Of a DNA stretch of 64,000 nt, positions 49,081 to 59,746 are shown piece after piece. Made by a program: the position numbers and the translations under genes. This DNA is from an uncultured Flavobacteriaceae bacterium (GTDB taxonomy: Bacteria; Bacteroidota; Bacteroidia; Flavobacteriales; Flavobacteriaceae): NCBI GenBank assembly GCA_905182575.1, contig CAJJCA010000010.1, positions 62,001 to 126,000 of the forward strand. Direction: 5' to 3'. The notes beneath the pieces are model-generated. The model was not told the DNA's origin. It searched no databases and worked only from the letters and a program-made list of their open reading frames with translations. The stretch's first letter is position 1; the number at the start of each line of letters is the position of its first letter.

Positions 49081-49106
49081 AACTTCTGTTAGATTTAACA
49101 GAAGTT
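49081..49106 (+). repeat. 26-base near-palindrome P1
   Basis: Arms AACTTCTGTTA and TAACAGAAGTT around GATT; only one of thirteen mirrored pairs mismatches and the centre is AT. The left flank is R1, and the right flank is Q and cargo A. It has the dimensions of a serine-recombinase crossover site. Confidence 0.8.
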
Positions 49107-49200
49107 GAAATTTAAAATAATTTTAGAGGGTATCTTAACTTAGATTATAGTTGCATCGTATTGCACCATATAAAGGGTTTTAGTCTTTTTAATTATATTT
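49107..49200 (+). promoter_or_regulatory. Block Q1: conserved promoter-like segment before cargo A
   Basis: About 75 bases following P are shared with the P3 and P4 right flanks (AAATTTAAAATAATTTTAGA, then GGGTATCTTAACTTAGATTA). Closer to the gene TATATTTG at 49194-49201 matches the TAnnTTTG -7 element, 19 bases before the ATG. The inner dyad seen in the other copies is mutated here. Confidence 0.4.
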
Positions 49201-49219
49201 GTTATAATAAAATTATTCT

Positions 49220-51289
49220 ATGAGATTTATTTTAAGTTCACTTGTTGTGTTTTCGATCCTTTCCTGTGGGAAAGAAAGTCCAGTAGTTGCAGATCCGGTT
49301 ATTAGTTTCACTTTAACTGTAACATCAGGAGTTGGTGGAGGTGTTAGTTCACCTGGTGGATCTTACACTCAAGGTAAATCTGTTTCAATTACTGCAACCC
49401 CTGATCCAGAATATGTTTTTGTCAATTGGTCAAATGGTTCAACTGATAATCCACTATCAGTAACCGTAAATTCTAATCAAACGATTACATGCTAATTTTG
49501 AAAAAAGAAAATATCCTCTTACTGTTTCAATAACAGGTTCTGGAACAGTTTCTGAAGAAATTATATCTGCAGGTAAATCAACTACTGAATACAATTCAGG
49601 GAGTGTAATTCGATTAACTGCTAATCCATTAGATGAGTGGGTTTTTACAGGATGGTCTGGTTCCGTTTCGAGTACAGAAAACCCTATTGAACTTACTGTA
49701 AATGAATCTAAGAATGTAACTGTTACATTTGAGATTTCAAGTCCACAACTTTTCTCAAATAAAAGTATTCAAATTGATCAAATGTTAGTAACTCAACCGA
49801 GTATGATAGGATTTAATGAAAATACAGATAATCATCAAACAGGTCAGTACGGTATTAGTAAAAAGGGATGGTTAGGTATTACTGTTCAAGAAACTCATAC
49901 TGGAGGATCTTATGGGAATACTGTTCTCAACCCAGAATTTTTTCGCACTTTTTTCGAGCATATGTTTAATACAGATTTAAATAACGATGGATTAGAAGAC
50001 ATGATTATTGGATTTAGTTATAATCCTCACACCATAGTTTCTAATCAAACAGGAATTCCTTTCTTCGCATTAATTAATTTAGGAGATGGAACTTTTGATT
50101 TTTCTCAAGATTATTTTTCTCAAGATTTTCAGAGATCGCCTATGAGTATGTATCGAACTGTAGTTGGAGATTTGAATGGTGATGGAAAAGAGGATTTTAT
50201 TTTAGGTATGAGAGGAGGGATAGCAATTTCCCAGATTGATGGTGGAACGAATTCAAAACCATCAGTTCCAATACTAGCTCTTTCTAGTGAAAATGGATAC
50301 TATGATAATTCAGAAAATTTAAATGGTATCTATCCAGGCACAATTGCACCTGAAGATGAGTATTTGGGTAACGCGACTTTTATTAGTGACAGGGCTATTG
50401 CTCTAGGGGATTTCGATAACGATGGAGATATTGATTTTTTTATTATTACTAAAATTCTATTAAATGATGGTGATGGAAACTTTTCAGTTAGTTCCGAACA
50501 ATTAACGGATGATTTTATTCCAGTAAAACTTGATCCTCCATATGGTAATACTTATGAATCTCATTCAAATGATTTCAATAATGATGGATATTTTGATATT
50601 GTTATTGTTCCAGATTCAGGTTTTATCGAACGTAATGGTGGATCTGGATGGATCGCAATGAGCAATGGTACTCCAAACTTTTCGGAGTGGGTTAAAGTAC
50701 CTCTTCCTAACCCACGTTATTTAAACAATAGTAAATTGAATGATTTGGAATCTACAGACGTTGATAATGATGGGTATGTTGACTTGATTGTAGCTACTAC
50801 AAGATCAGAACCATATTACACAGGTGCTGGAATCCAACTTTTAAGAAATGATTCCGGAAATGGTTTTATTGATATTACAGATTCAAATATAGATGATCAG
50901 TCTATGTTTGATCAATGGCATGGGTGAAGGAGATCTTATTTTAAAGGATTTTAATAACGATTCTGTTTTAGATATATTTCATTTAACAAATAGTATTTCA
51001 GATAACCCCGCACATCATGGAACTACTATTTATGTCAACAATAATGGGAACTTCGAGATATATGATACTGCAAATAATATTCCATATTCTGAATGGGGTC
51101 AACTTCAAGGTTATGGAACTTTTTTTGGAGAAGAATTCTACATAGAAGGACAGGACTTGTTAAATGTTGCCTTTCCAATTAACATTAATAATGAACCTAT
51201 TTGACTTTATAACATTTGAAAGAGAAGTTGGTACTGGTGATGGTATAACTCCTGTTACAGAAGTTTTTTATACAATTTTATCAAAATAG
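49220..51289 (+). CDS. Cargo A: surface lipoprotein with InlB-type repeats and FG-GAP/VCBS propeller, frameshifted
   Basis: The N-terminus is a lipoprotein signal (LSSLVVFSILSC). Two InlB-B/Flg_new-type beta repeats follow (VSITATPDPEYVFVNWSNGS and RLTANPLDEWVFTGWSG), then a region with repeated calcium-binding DxNxDG motifs (DLNNDGLEDMIIG, DLNGDGKEDFILG, DFDNDGDIDFFI, DVDNDGYVDLIVA), a FG-GAP/VCBS beta-propeller. Three single-base errors (near 49493, 50925 and 51200) split one protein of about 685 residues. The first 130 residues closely match cargo C; the rest diverges. It is probably an outer-surface binding protein. Confidence 0.75.
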
Positions 51290-51376
51290 AATTGAGATAT
51301 CAAAAACTGTTTAAGTAGGTTATGATAACAATAATTTTCAAAAAATTAATCAAATATTCCTTAAGGTAAAGTAGGA

Positions 51377-51530
51377 TTAAAATCTTTTCAAATCAAAACC
51401 CACAAAACATCTATTCAACTCATCACAAACTCTTCCTGTAGTTCCACTTCCCCTAAAAGGGTCTAATACCAATTCAAACTCTTTTGAAGTTTGAAGAATA
51501 GGTAGAGTGATTATTTCTCCAACGATATTT
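51377..51530 (-). pseudogene. 3' remnant of the ParB-methyltransferase gene (unit 1)
   Basis: The minus strand codes for GEIITLPILQTSKEFELVLD then PFRGSGTTGRVCDEL and VGFDLKRF before the stop at 51377, matching the C-terminus of the methyltransferase at 62381. The SAM-binding DPFxGSGTT motif is intact. The rest of the methyltransferase is missing: the fragment meets P2 at 51531, and beyond P2 lies the ParB 5' part. Confidence 0.7.
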
Positions 51531-51903
51531 AACTTATGTTAGATTTAACAGAAGTTAAATCCGTTCGTTTACCCTGTCCTTTTCTGTAAATCCTATCAAG
51601 TGTTAGATATTCATTAATAAGTTCCTTAAAACTCTTTATTCTCTGTTTATTGAAGTGAATAAGAAGTAATTCTTCATCCTCTTCTTGAACTTCTCTAACA
51701 ATCACCTCAACCTGGTTCCATCCCAACCTTTTGATAGATTCAAATCTTCTATTTCCACTGATTACTTGATTACGGGTATCAATAGTGAGGGGTTGTAGTA
51801 ATCCTACTTCAGAAATACTTTCCATGAGTTCATCAATGGAAGATAAATCATAGATTTCTTTGTTCTTAGGATGATGTTTGAGAGAGGAAACTTTGACTTT
51901 CAT
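51529..51903 (-). CDS. ParB-like N-terminal domain, truncated at P2
   Basis: From ATG 51903 the protein begins MKVKVSSLKHHPKNKEIYDL and continues with the ParB/sulfiredoxin-like domain: LLQPLTIDTRNQVISGNRRF and IHFNKQRIKSFKELI. The frame reaches P2 (LTSVKSNIS) and stops inside it after 124 residues. In the copy at 62381-63747 the same sequence continues through P5 into the rest of the ParB region and a DNA methyltransferase. So this is the 5' part of a ParB-methyltransferase fusion cut at P. Start and the first 120 residues are almost identical to the other copy. Confidence 0.75.
   Translation of the reverse strand: MKVKVSSLKHHPKNKEIYDLSSIDELMESISEVGLLQPLTIDTRNQVISGNRRFESIKRLGWNQVEVIVREVQEEDEELLLIHFNKQRIKSFKELINEYLTLDRIYRKGQGKRTDLTSVKSNIS
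51531..51556 (+). repeat. 26-base near-palindrome P2
   Basis: Same motif as P1 with left arm AACTTATGTTA. Left flank is the methyltransferase fragment; right flank is the ParB coding region, whose last codons lie within P. Confidence 0.8.
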
Positions 51904-51947
51904 AAATTAAAAGTAGCAAAGTTTAGAATGGTAAGCAAGTAATCAAG

Positions 51948-52044
51948 AGGTTTCTTGTAACTGAGAAAATACTTTTATCCAAAATGAATATCGGGGTGGT
52001 TTTTATATCGGAGTTAGTTTTTTTGATTAGGAAATTGATATGGT
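51948..52044 (+). repeat. Repeat R, copy 2, ending in half of P
   Basis: Same block as R1 in the same orientation (AGGTTTCTTGTAACTGAG to GATATGGT), followed at 52045 by AACTTAT, only the left part of P, and then by the 3' end of the integrase gene, whose stop codon lies at 52052-52054. R1 and R2 flank the P1-ParB segment as direct repeats. Confidence 0.7.
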
Positions 52045-52051
52045 AACTTAT

Positions 52052-53523
52052 TTACTTGTTTAAACTCCTAGTTAATCCAAGAATAATTTTCTTATTATCT
52101 TCTGAAAGTTTATTAAATTCTGATAATAATTGGTTCTGATATGATTCTGATGTATCCGAATCCATACTATATAATTTTCTACTCTTCATAACATCTTCTG
52201 TTATAACAGATATATATTTAGAAAACTGAGAAAATGTTTTATGTGAACTCAACTTCATTATAGTTTGATAATCCATTGTTCCTAAATCTATTAAGTTTTT
52301 TGTAAAGCTTCTCCTCCCAGAATGTGAAGAAATCAAACTCCACAAAGGTTTTTCTTCTGTATCAATTATCTTTGAACCAACTATTTGATCTATATCTTTC
52401 ATAGGTTAATCTTAAATCCTTTAATAATAGTTTTAAGTGTTTATTAAATTTTTGAGTAGAAAGTGAGGGAAAAAGGTTTTGTGAAAGAGATTTACCACTA
52501 CTAAATTTTTGAAATATAAATCCACTCACATCATTTAAAGGAACATTATTTACTTTATCTGTTTTCTGTTGAATCCAACTAATAATTTGTGTCTTTCTAT
52601 CAAAAGTAAAATCATTTACCTTGAAATGAGGGACATCAGAAATTCTACATCCTATTGAGCAACACCAAAGATGAACCCATTTAACATATTCCCAATTTGT
52701 TATTTTAAGAGTTTCACCGTATTTGAAACTATTTTTTCCCTCTAGTTTTTGTTCTATTAAATATATATGAGGGTTTTTAGAAAAATCATTTCCTTCCTCA
52801 AAATCCCACTTTGTTGAATTGAATAGTTTTATTACTTCTTCTGTTCTTAAATAAATTTTTTCATCATATAACTAACTGAGATAGTAATTTTAACTTGGGT
52901 TTTCTTTGAATATATCCTAACTGATAACTGAAATACAAAAAAGAACTTAGATTTCCATAGAGTTTGTTGACGTAATTATTTGAAAGTTCTCTACTATCCA
53001 TCAGAAAATTTTCAAATTCACTTTGAAAAATAATAGTCCTTCCAACTATAAAATCGAAAGTAATTATTGATTTATTATAACTCTGAAAATCAATTAATCT
53101 ATTTTGAAGTGTTATTATAGTCTTAGTGTAACCCCTAGATTTACCTCTCTTACTGTTTTTCCATTCCTCAAATGCTTTCCAAAAAGACTTAGGAACTGGA
53201 GTTGTGAATTCTCTTTCCTTTAGTTTATTTTCATACTCCTTTTTAACCAATTGAGGGTTGGGTTCTAAACCATTCTCTTTAATATTACTTATGATTTGTT
53301 CTAGATCGTTTAGTATGGTATTTACAATCTTTTGTTTATGTGTATAATTCGGAGTAGATGTTTTTATAGTTCCTGATGAAAAATTCTTAGGTAAAATATT
53401 AACTCCTGTGGAAATTAATGAACTTGAAAATACACCATTTGAAGTCTTACCTCTAACTCTAACAAACAGAGGAGATTCTTTTTTCTTATCTTTAAATGGT
53501 TTATGAAGAAGGGATATTTTCAT
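52052..53523 (-). CDS. Tyrosine recombinase / integrase, two frameshifts
   Basis: The N-terminal frame starts at 53523 (MKISLLHKPFKDKKKESPLF, an Arm-DNA-binding domain of Bacteroidota integrases), then a SAM-like core-binding region (FVNK/LYGNLSSFLYFSYQ). Frames switch near 52870 and 52400. Joining them gives all active residues: Arg in WCCSIGCRISDV, Lys in IQQKTDKVNNVPL, HxxR in SSHSGRRSFTKN, His in LSSHKTFSQF and Tyr in FSKYIS. About 490 residues. It lies 105 bases from the 3' end of tRNA-Pro copy 2. Homopolymer errors are likely, so it may be functional. Confidence 0.8.
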
Positions 53524-53624
53524 AATATCAAATATATGAAAATATAAATTTGGTGACCTATATGGTGACCAATACAATTTTAAATTATATAAACCCTTGA
53601 TTTACAAGGGTTTACACTGATTTT

Positions 53625-53701
<77 letters not shown>

Positions 53702-53710
53702 AAAAAAAAG

Positions 53711-53738
53711 ATAAAAAAAGCCCCTAAATGGGCTTTGG
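53711..53738 (-). terminator. Terminator-like hairpin between the tRNA relic and tRNA-Pro
   Basis: On the minus strand AGCCC, a six-base loop and GGGCT are followed by a run of T. It lies between the tRNA relic and tRNA-Pro copy 2 and would end transcription of the lost upstream tRNA. In unit 1 the same place (47082-47104) is imperfect. Confidence 0.5.
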
Positions 53739-53755
53739 TCGGGGTGGCAGGATTC
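53739..53755 (-). pseudogene. Relic of a tRNA 3' end, copy 2
   Basis: Identical to the relic at 47106: GAATCCTGCCACCCCGA on the minus strand, the 3' end of a tRNA-Pro(UGG)-like gene without its 5' half. A likely attachment-site remnant. Confidence 0.55.
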
Positions 53756-53954
53756 ACACCCACCCCTATTTCCTAAGTATTTACTCAAAGAAAACCCATT
53801 TTTTACCTCATTTTGGGTACTATTAGTACCCATGTTTTTTTATTGACTGGAAATTTAACTTTCCTATACAAATATAATGTTTCAATTCATTATGATAAAA
53901 TAATTCTGAGGGTTTAATTCAGTTATTTCCACTTTTTTTCCATCTTACGTTTCA

Positions 53955-54336
53955 CTAATTACTGTATACTTATAAGTGTAACCTTCTCTCCAACATGGGG
54001 TAAAGAGAGGTCCACCCTTGACGGGGTTCACCCACGAGGGACGAAAGTTAGTTAGTGGGAAAGACATCGGTTAGTAGATTATAAATAATAGTTGAGGTTT
54101 CACCGGTAGTTACAAAAATGGTTTTATTATAAATCTGATATGGGGAACAATGAACTGGTCAGAGGAAATATAAGATTCAAGGTTACTGAGAGTTTGAAAA
54201 CTCTAAGGGGTTTGGTGTATCTAATTTATACTGAACAATTATTAAAAGTTTAAAAGAAAGAGTATCAACCTCGAACTGATATAGTATTACAAGTACAAGG
54301 TTATTACATTTTTAATTAAATCTGAAAGGAAATAAT
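53955..54336 (+). ncRNA. Conserved structured non-coding block, copy 2
   Basis: Counterpart of 47340-47690, with an extra stretch of about 30 bases near 54007-54038. Around 95% of the rest is identical by eye. The hairpin before the gene (AACCTCG at 54267 and CAAGGTT at 54296) has one mismatch here. No ORF is visible. Confidence 0.4.
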
Positions 54337-54531
54337 ATGATAGAAAATATAAGTAAGGAAGAAGCAAAACATATGGTAGAACTATTAAAGAAGAAATCCA
54401 TCTTAGTAAAGAATTTCTCAGATAAGTTAGAGAAGTACAGAATAAGTGGAGATAGAGAAACCTATAACAAGAAGTTTAAAGAACTATTAGAGAAAGAAGA
54501 GATAAAAGTATATGGAAAGAAGATTGAGTAA
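54337..54531 (+). CDS. Small charged helical protein (64 residues), copy 2
   Basis: Protein sequence identical to the copy at 47691, with one or more silent differences in the DNA (for example near 54490). It has the same purine-rich ribosome site, the same 20-base overlap with the next gene, and the same lack of any recognised family. Identity at the protein level with silent changes argues that it is translated and under selection. Confidence 0.65.
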   Translation: MIENISKEEAKHMVELLKKKSILVKNFSDKLEKYRISGDRETYNKKFKELLEKEEIKVYGKKIE

Positions 54532-54694
54532 GAAGGATTTAATGAAACTCTATGGAGTAGATAGAGTAACCATAGAAGATTGGAGAACAAACAGAGGATT
54601 AAATATGATAGAAGTATCTTCTCATTCTAAATACATCACAGAAGAGGAGTTATTAAAGTGGGAGAGTAGTTTAAAAGAATGTTCTTCAGTTTAG
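54512..54694 (+). CDS. Small helix-turn-helix protein (Xis-like), copy 2
   Basis: A 60-residue copy of the protein at 47866 with changes at positions in the winged helix (VDRVTIEDWRTNRGLN against VDRITIEDWRRNRGLN) and the tail. Being divergent mostly in non-critical positions, it remains a plausible DNA-binding protein. It follows the 64-residue gene. After it the unit lacks the serine recombinase and passes to R3. Confidence 0.65.
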   Translation: MERRLSKKDLMKLYGVDRVTIEDWRTNRGLNMIEVSSHSKYITEEELLKWESSLKECSSV

Positions 54695-54795
54695 AGGTTT
54701 AATAATCAAAGTGTATCAGAATGAAGAGGTGTGAATTATTGATATGTTATCTAATGAATTATACGTTTAATTAGTATATCAGTATTTCAAAGTTG

Positions 54796-54895
54796 AGGTT
54801 TCTTGTAACTGAGAAAACACTTTATCCCAAAATGGGTATCGGAGTGGTTTTTATATCGGAGTTAGTTATTTCTCCGTAAGGAAATTTGATAGGGT
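54796..54895 (+). repeat. Repeat R, copy 3 (left of P3)
   Basis: Same block as R1 and R2 in the same orientation, with CGGAG/CTCCG inverted pair and ending GATAGGGT before P3. Stands directly after the small-gene region, since the recombinase gene is absent. Confidence 0.75.
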
Positions 54896-54921
54896 AACTT
54901 CTGTTAGATTTAACAGAAGTT
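54896..54921 (+). repeat. 26-base near-palindrome P3
   Basis: Identical to P1. Left flank R3; right flank Q and cargo B. Confidence 0.8.
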
Positions 54922-55020
54922 AAAATTTAAAATAATTTTAGAGGGTATCTTAACTTAGATTATAGTTGCATCGTATTGTACGATATAAAATTTAAATTTT
55001 TTAATTATCTTAGAATTATA
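54922..55020 (+). promoter_or_regulatory. Block Q3: conserved promoter-like segment with a dyad
   Basis: Shares about 75 bases with Q1 and Q4, then carries the dyad ATCGTA-TTG-TACGAT near 54971, a possible operator. The following 110 bases up to the DUF1800 gene at 55134 hold nothing else that I recognise. Confidence 0.4.
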
Positions 55021-55133
55021 AAAATACATGTATGAATTTTTTTTAAAGCCTCTTTTTTATTTGTACTTAGTTTAAAAAAAGTCCAAATGAGTCTAAAAAT
55101 ATTTAAATAAATCTTTTAAAATATTATTATTAT

Positions 55134-56936
55134 ATGTCTCGAAGAGTATCAGATGATTCCAATCACAGAAGAAATCCTATAGATTTAGTGAAACTTTTTT
55201 ACGAAGAAAAAATTGATTTCAAAGAATTATTAAGTCAAAGGCAAAGTAGTAGAAAAAGAACAACAACCTACAGTTTAGATCCATATAATGTTGATTTAAG
55301 TAATAGAGAAAAATCTCATCTTCTAAGAAGATCATTGGTTGGAGTTAGTAATAGACATTTAGAGGATTTAGAGGAGTGAACTTTGATCAAATTTTTGATC
55401 TTATTTTTTCACCTGAAACTCTTGAAGAACCAACTAATAATTACTACTACAAAAGAAGTAATGAAGAGTGGAATGAAATTTATGGAAGAGATGATGTTCT
55501 TCCTGGAGAAACGTTTGTTAATAACGCATCAACGGAAAGAAATGAAAAAGATGAAAGTGAAAATAAAGATATAAAAGCAGCTGAAAAGTCATATTTCATT
55601 AAATATTTACAATCAAAAGACTTCTATACATTGGAAGATGTTTTTGTTTCTCCATAATTTAGTTCCAACTGATGGTGGGCAGGGACTTGGTATTAAAGGT
55701 TTATGGAGTTATTATATTATTAGAGATAATTTGTTCATAAAAAAAGATTTCATTTTTAACATACATGAAACCCAGCAATGTTAGTGTATCTTAATTTGAG
55801 TTTCAGTAAAAAAGGAAACACCAGATGAGAATTACGCTCGAGAGGTACAAGAACTATTTACGGTAGGTAAAAGACCTTTCTCAATGTTCACAGAGGATGA
55901 TGTCCGTGAGGCTGCGAGATTGTTAGTTGGTTTTGGTGTAGATAGTCATTCACTAAATAACCCCGGGGAAGTAAAGCATATAAGTGGATTTGGTAATCAT
56001 GACACTGGTGACAAACAGTTTTCTTCATTTTATGGAAATAAAAAAATTGAAGGTAGAGACACAAAGGAGGGAATGTTAGAAGAATTACGTGAATTTGTTG
56101 AAATGTTATTCTATCCTGATCAATCAAAACTTTATATAGTTAGAAGACTTTATCAGTTTTTTGTAAATCCTGAGATTAGTGATGAAATTGAACAAAAGAT
56201 TATTACCCCATTATCAGAAGTTTTTTAAAAACACCAATTATAGTTTAACGAAGACTCTTAAAGTTCTTCTTAAGAGTGAACATTTTTTTGATGAATCAAA
56301 TTTTTATAGTATGATCAAATCACCTTATGATTATGTTTTTGGAATTCATAAAGAATTAGACTCTTTCAATTTTAAAATAAGAAATTATAAACAAGAAGAA
56401 AATGGAAATTTTTCTGCTCCCGATAGATTAACTAACCCTGAGACAAGGAAGTGGTATATTGGAAGTATAATGAAGTGGCCTCTAAACAATCAGGGGATGC
56501 TTATAGGTGACCCTCCTAGTGTATCCGGATGGCCCCCTTTTTATCAGGCGCCTGTCTATGATTTATTTTGGATCAATAGTGTTACTCTTTTAGATAAAAG
56601 TTCTTTCGCAGAAAGAATATTTAAATATGGTTTACATATGGGAGATGACTATACCCTATTGGCTGATAAATCAGATTATTTATTTACTTACCAGAATAAC
56701 GAGGATATAGATCAACTTTTAAATGAGATGTCGGAAAGGTTACTTTCTAGACCCATTTCAGAACAGGATAAAACAAGAATAATCTCAAACTCAATCAACG
56801 GAGCAGATAAGAGTCATTGGACAGATTTAGTAAGATCTTTCAAAGCGTTTGATGAAGAAAATAAAGGTCCTATCGAAAAAATTTTTGAAAATATATGTCT
56901 CAAGTTTTTGCACTTGGGGAATACAATCTATTTTAA
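55134..56936 (+). CDS. Cargo B: DUF1800 family secreted protein, several frameshifts
   Basis: The pieces 55134-55379, 55376-55657 and 55884-56936 join to one DUF1800 protein of about 600 residues. Signatures: HLLRRSLVGVSNRHLEDLE at the start, WHN-like segment near 55650, NYAREVQELFTVGKRPFSMF, TEDDVREAARLLVGFGVD, the repeated RRLYQFFVNPEISDE and WYIGSIMKWPLNNQGMLIG. The end LGEYNLF with TAA at 56934-56936 lies just before the DUF1501 ATG. DUF1800 is a predicted secreted protein normally paired with DUF1501. Three or four frame errors occur. Confidence 0.75.
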
Positions 56937-56937
56937 G

Positions 56938-58206
56938 ATGAAAAGAAGAGATTTTTTACACAACCTTGCACATGTTGCTTCAGTTCCCATGATTTATAGT
57001 TCATTGGGGCTTACTAATCTTGAACTTCAAGATTTATTGTATAATTCAGGATCCACTAAAAAGTTAATATTGATAAAGTTGGATGGAGGGAATGATGGTT
57101 TGAATACACTTATTCCGATGAGTAAGCTAAGTGAACTATCAAATGCAAGACCTCATGTGATTTTACCCGAAAATAAAATAATTAATTTAGGTTATAAGAG
57201 ATTTAGGACTTCACCCGGAGTTTAATAATTTTAAAACTCTTTTTGATGAAAATCGATTAAAAATAATACAAAATGTTGGGTCTGTTGCCCTGACTTTTCT
57301 CATTTTAGATCTATGGATATATGGAATTCTGCTTCCGATTCTGATCAATATCTCACTAGTGGTTGGATTGGGAGATACATAGAGGATTTACATCCAAATT
57401 TTCCTGAACAATATCCAACTAGCGATTTTCCTCATCCTCTTGCAGTGGAGTTAGGAAATTCATCAATACTCTCCACTGGACTGAAGAGTGTTACTAGCTT
57501 CTCATCTAAAAGACCTTGGGATTATAGGGAAATTATGGGTGATTTTGATAATGATTATACAGATGATCTTATTGGAAAAAAATTGAAGTTTATTCAAACA
57601 GTTAGCAGACAATCAAACGTTTATGGAATAATTTTAATTTAGATGAAAAAGGAAATAATTTTGATAATTATCCAAATTCTCCCCTTGGAGGACAACTTCA
57701 GGTAGCTTCTAGTTTAATTAAAGGAGGATTAGAGTCAAAAATTTACATAGCAACCTTAACCGGATTTGACACCCATAAAAAACAAGTAGATTCTTCTGAT
57801 AACACCAAAGGAGAACACGCTAACTTAATGAAAGATTTAAATAATTCAATTGGATCCCTATTTCAAGATTTAGATCAGAATGCTCAATCCGAAGATGTTT
57901 TGGTAATGACGTATTCTGAATTTGGAAGGACAATCGTTTCCAATGGTTCCTTAGGAACTGATCACGGAACTGCAGCTCCTATGTTTGTTTTCGGAAATAA
58001 GGTGGACTTTAATATTTCAGGTAAAAACCCTGATATTCCTACAAATGTAGTTTGGCAAGATAATTTAGAAGCTGAGTTTGATTTCAGACAAGTATATTAT
58101 TCCGTTATCAAACAGTGGTTAGGTGGAAATCAGGATACAGCTGAGAATACACTCTTTAAGACAGTTTGATCAAATATCAATTAGTTTTAGGAAAAAAATT
58201 CAATAA
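56938..58206 (+). CDS. Cargo B: DUF1501 family protein, several frameshifts
   Basis: The start MKRRDFLHNLAHVASVPMIY is a twin-arginine-like signal. LILIKLDGGNDGLNTLIPM, then after a frame error near 57225 WNSASDSDQYLTSGWIGRYI, and LVMTYSEFGRTIVSNGSLGT with TDHGTAAPMFVFG, are the DUF1501 (sulfatase-like fold) signatures. The last frame switches near 58160 and reaches a stop at 58206, which overlaps the next ATG. It is paired with DUF1800 as usual. About 420 residues when joined. The function of the pair is unknown. Confidence 0.75.
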
Positions 58207-58990
58207 TGATGTTATTGGAAAATGGAGTTAATTCCACCCCCTTAGGTGCGTTCGTAAATACATCAGGTTGTGAAATCTTTTCATTACCCCATGATAATTA
58301 TTCAATTCAAACCAATGGAGTGAGTTGTGCAGGAAAGTCCAATGGACAAATTAACATTTCAGTTCAAGATACTAGTCATGTGTATAACATTTCTATTCCT
58401 GAGACAAGTGAATCGTATGTTTTGAATTCATCAAACCAACATCGTTTTCAAATTGACGGATTGGGCCCTGGGAACTATAACTTAAACATAAGTGTTGAAG
58501 GTGAGGAAGAGTATTTACAGACCTTTGAGATTGGGATTACACAACCCGGTGATTTTTCATCCAAAACTTCAATTAATAATAACCAAAAGAAGATCAGCGT
58601 GAATTTATCAGGATCAGAAATGTACCTGGTAGAACTCAATGGTGTAATTCAAATCCAAAAACAAAATAAGTTCGAACTGTCACTATTATCGGGGTACAAT
58701 TCACTTAAAATTAGTACTCCTCACGATTGTCAAGGAACCCATAAAGAAGAAATTTTCATATCTCAATATGTTGTTTTACACGTTCCCATCAATGGTTGAT
58801 GATTTAACGTTAACAGCTTCATATACACCACAAGGTGCAAATGCAGATTCAAGTACTGCTATCCGGAACCAAGATTAAAACTCTAGAAAGGACAATTCCT
58901 CAATCACGTATGGTTCGGGTCAATGTTTCTGGATTACCCAAATCTATCTATGTGATTAAAGTGAAAGGAACTACCGTAGATCAAATTTAA
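58206..58990 (+). CDS. Cargo B: type IX secretion substrate with C-terminal sorting domain, frameshifted
   Basis: The frame from 58206 gives a repeat that is common in secreted Flavobacteriia proteins (NYSIQTNGVSCAGKSNGQIN, then IDGLGPGNYNLNISVEGEEE). After frame changes near 58790 and 58870 it shows VRVNVSGLPKSIYVIKVKGT, a type IX secretion C-terminal sorting signature (SxLPxGIYxVK). No signal peptide is seen at this start, so the N-terminus is probably in another frame or the segment belongs to the DUF1501 protein. Function is unknown; surface exposure is likely. Confidence 0.55.
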
Positions 58991-59005
58991 ACAAGTTCAA
59001 AAAAA

Positions 59006-59746
59006 ATGATGAAAAAGAATTTTGTAATTTTAAATTTACTTTGTATAATTATCCTGAGTTGTAGTAAAGGAGATGATGGGGGAGGGTCTACTCCAATTAC
59101 TCAAACGCAAGAAGTTGTCGTTCCAAACCCAGGAAAATCAAATCTACTTCTTCCCGTAAACAATGAGGTTTGTTATGATGGAGAAGAACAGACAGGTACA
59201 AACAATAGTACTGTGAAGTTTTCATGGGATGATTCTTCAGACACCGATGGGTATGATTTGGTGGTAACCAATCAAGAATCCAATCAATCACAAACAATTG
59301 AGAGTATCTCGACCACTTCTCAAAACGTCACTTTACTTAAGGGAAACTCCTATAACTGGAGAGTTGTTTCCAAATCCAATGGTACAAATGTGACAACAAA
59401 CTCAGATACTTGGCAATTTAATCTAGAAGGATCTGGAGATGAAAACCATGTTCCCTTTGTTGCTACAATAATTAGTCCTTCCTCAGGATCTACTGTAAAT
59501 GCAACAGATGGTGCAGTTTTATTAAATTGGGAGGGGAATGATCCCGATCAGGATGATACACTGACTTATACTGTTTATTTTGATTCAACAGACGGTTTAC
59601 AATCTCCTTCAACAGATCATATCGATATAACCGAGTCGAGTTTGAGTGTAAACGTAGTAAGTGGGACAACCTATTATTGGAGAGTTAAAACAACAGATGG
59701 AACAAGTAGTTCTTATACACTGGTATATAGTTTCATTGTAAATTAA
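59006..59746 (+). CDS. Cargo B: lipoprotein with two fibronectin/Ig-like domains
   Basis: The protein (246 residues) starts with a lipoprotein signal (VILNLLCIIILSC), a glycine- and threonine-rich spacer, then two beta-sandwich domains. The first holds VKFSWDDSSDTDGYDLVVTN and GNSYNWRVVSKS; the second VLLNWEGNDPDQDDTLTYTV and SGTTYYWRVKTTDGTSSSYT. These W-x-D and YYWRVxAxDG patterns are typical of FN3/Ig-like domains in Bacteroidota surface lipoproteins. Intact frame. It is convergent with the Rieske gene, whose stop overlaps by four bases. Confidence 0.7.
   Translation: MMKKNFVILNLLCIIILSCSKGDDGGGSTPITQTQEVVVPNPGKSNLLLPVNNEVCYDGEEQTGTNNSTVKFSWDDSSDTDGYDLVVTNQESNQSQTIESISTTSQNVTLLKGNSYNWRVVSKSNGTNVTTNSDTWQFNLEGSGDENHVPFVATIISPSSGSTVNATDGAVLLNWEGNDPDQDDTLTYTVYFDSTDGLQSPSTDHIDITESSLSVNVVSGTTYYWRVKTTDGTSSSYTLVYSFIVN

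Noticed and set aside
49081-49106. P as a dif/Xer site
   Set aside because: One P variant contains TTATGTTA as in a XerD arm, but the arms face the wrong way and the central gap is four bases, not six.
52052-53523. Integrase as a decayed pseudogene
   Set aside because: All catalytic residues are present over the joined frames, and similar frameshifts occur in essential genes of this window.
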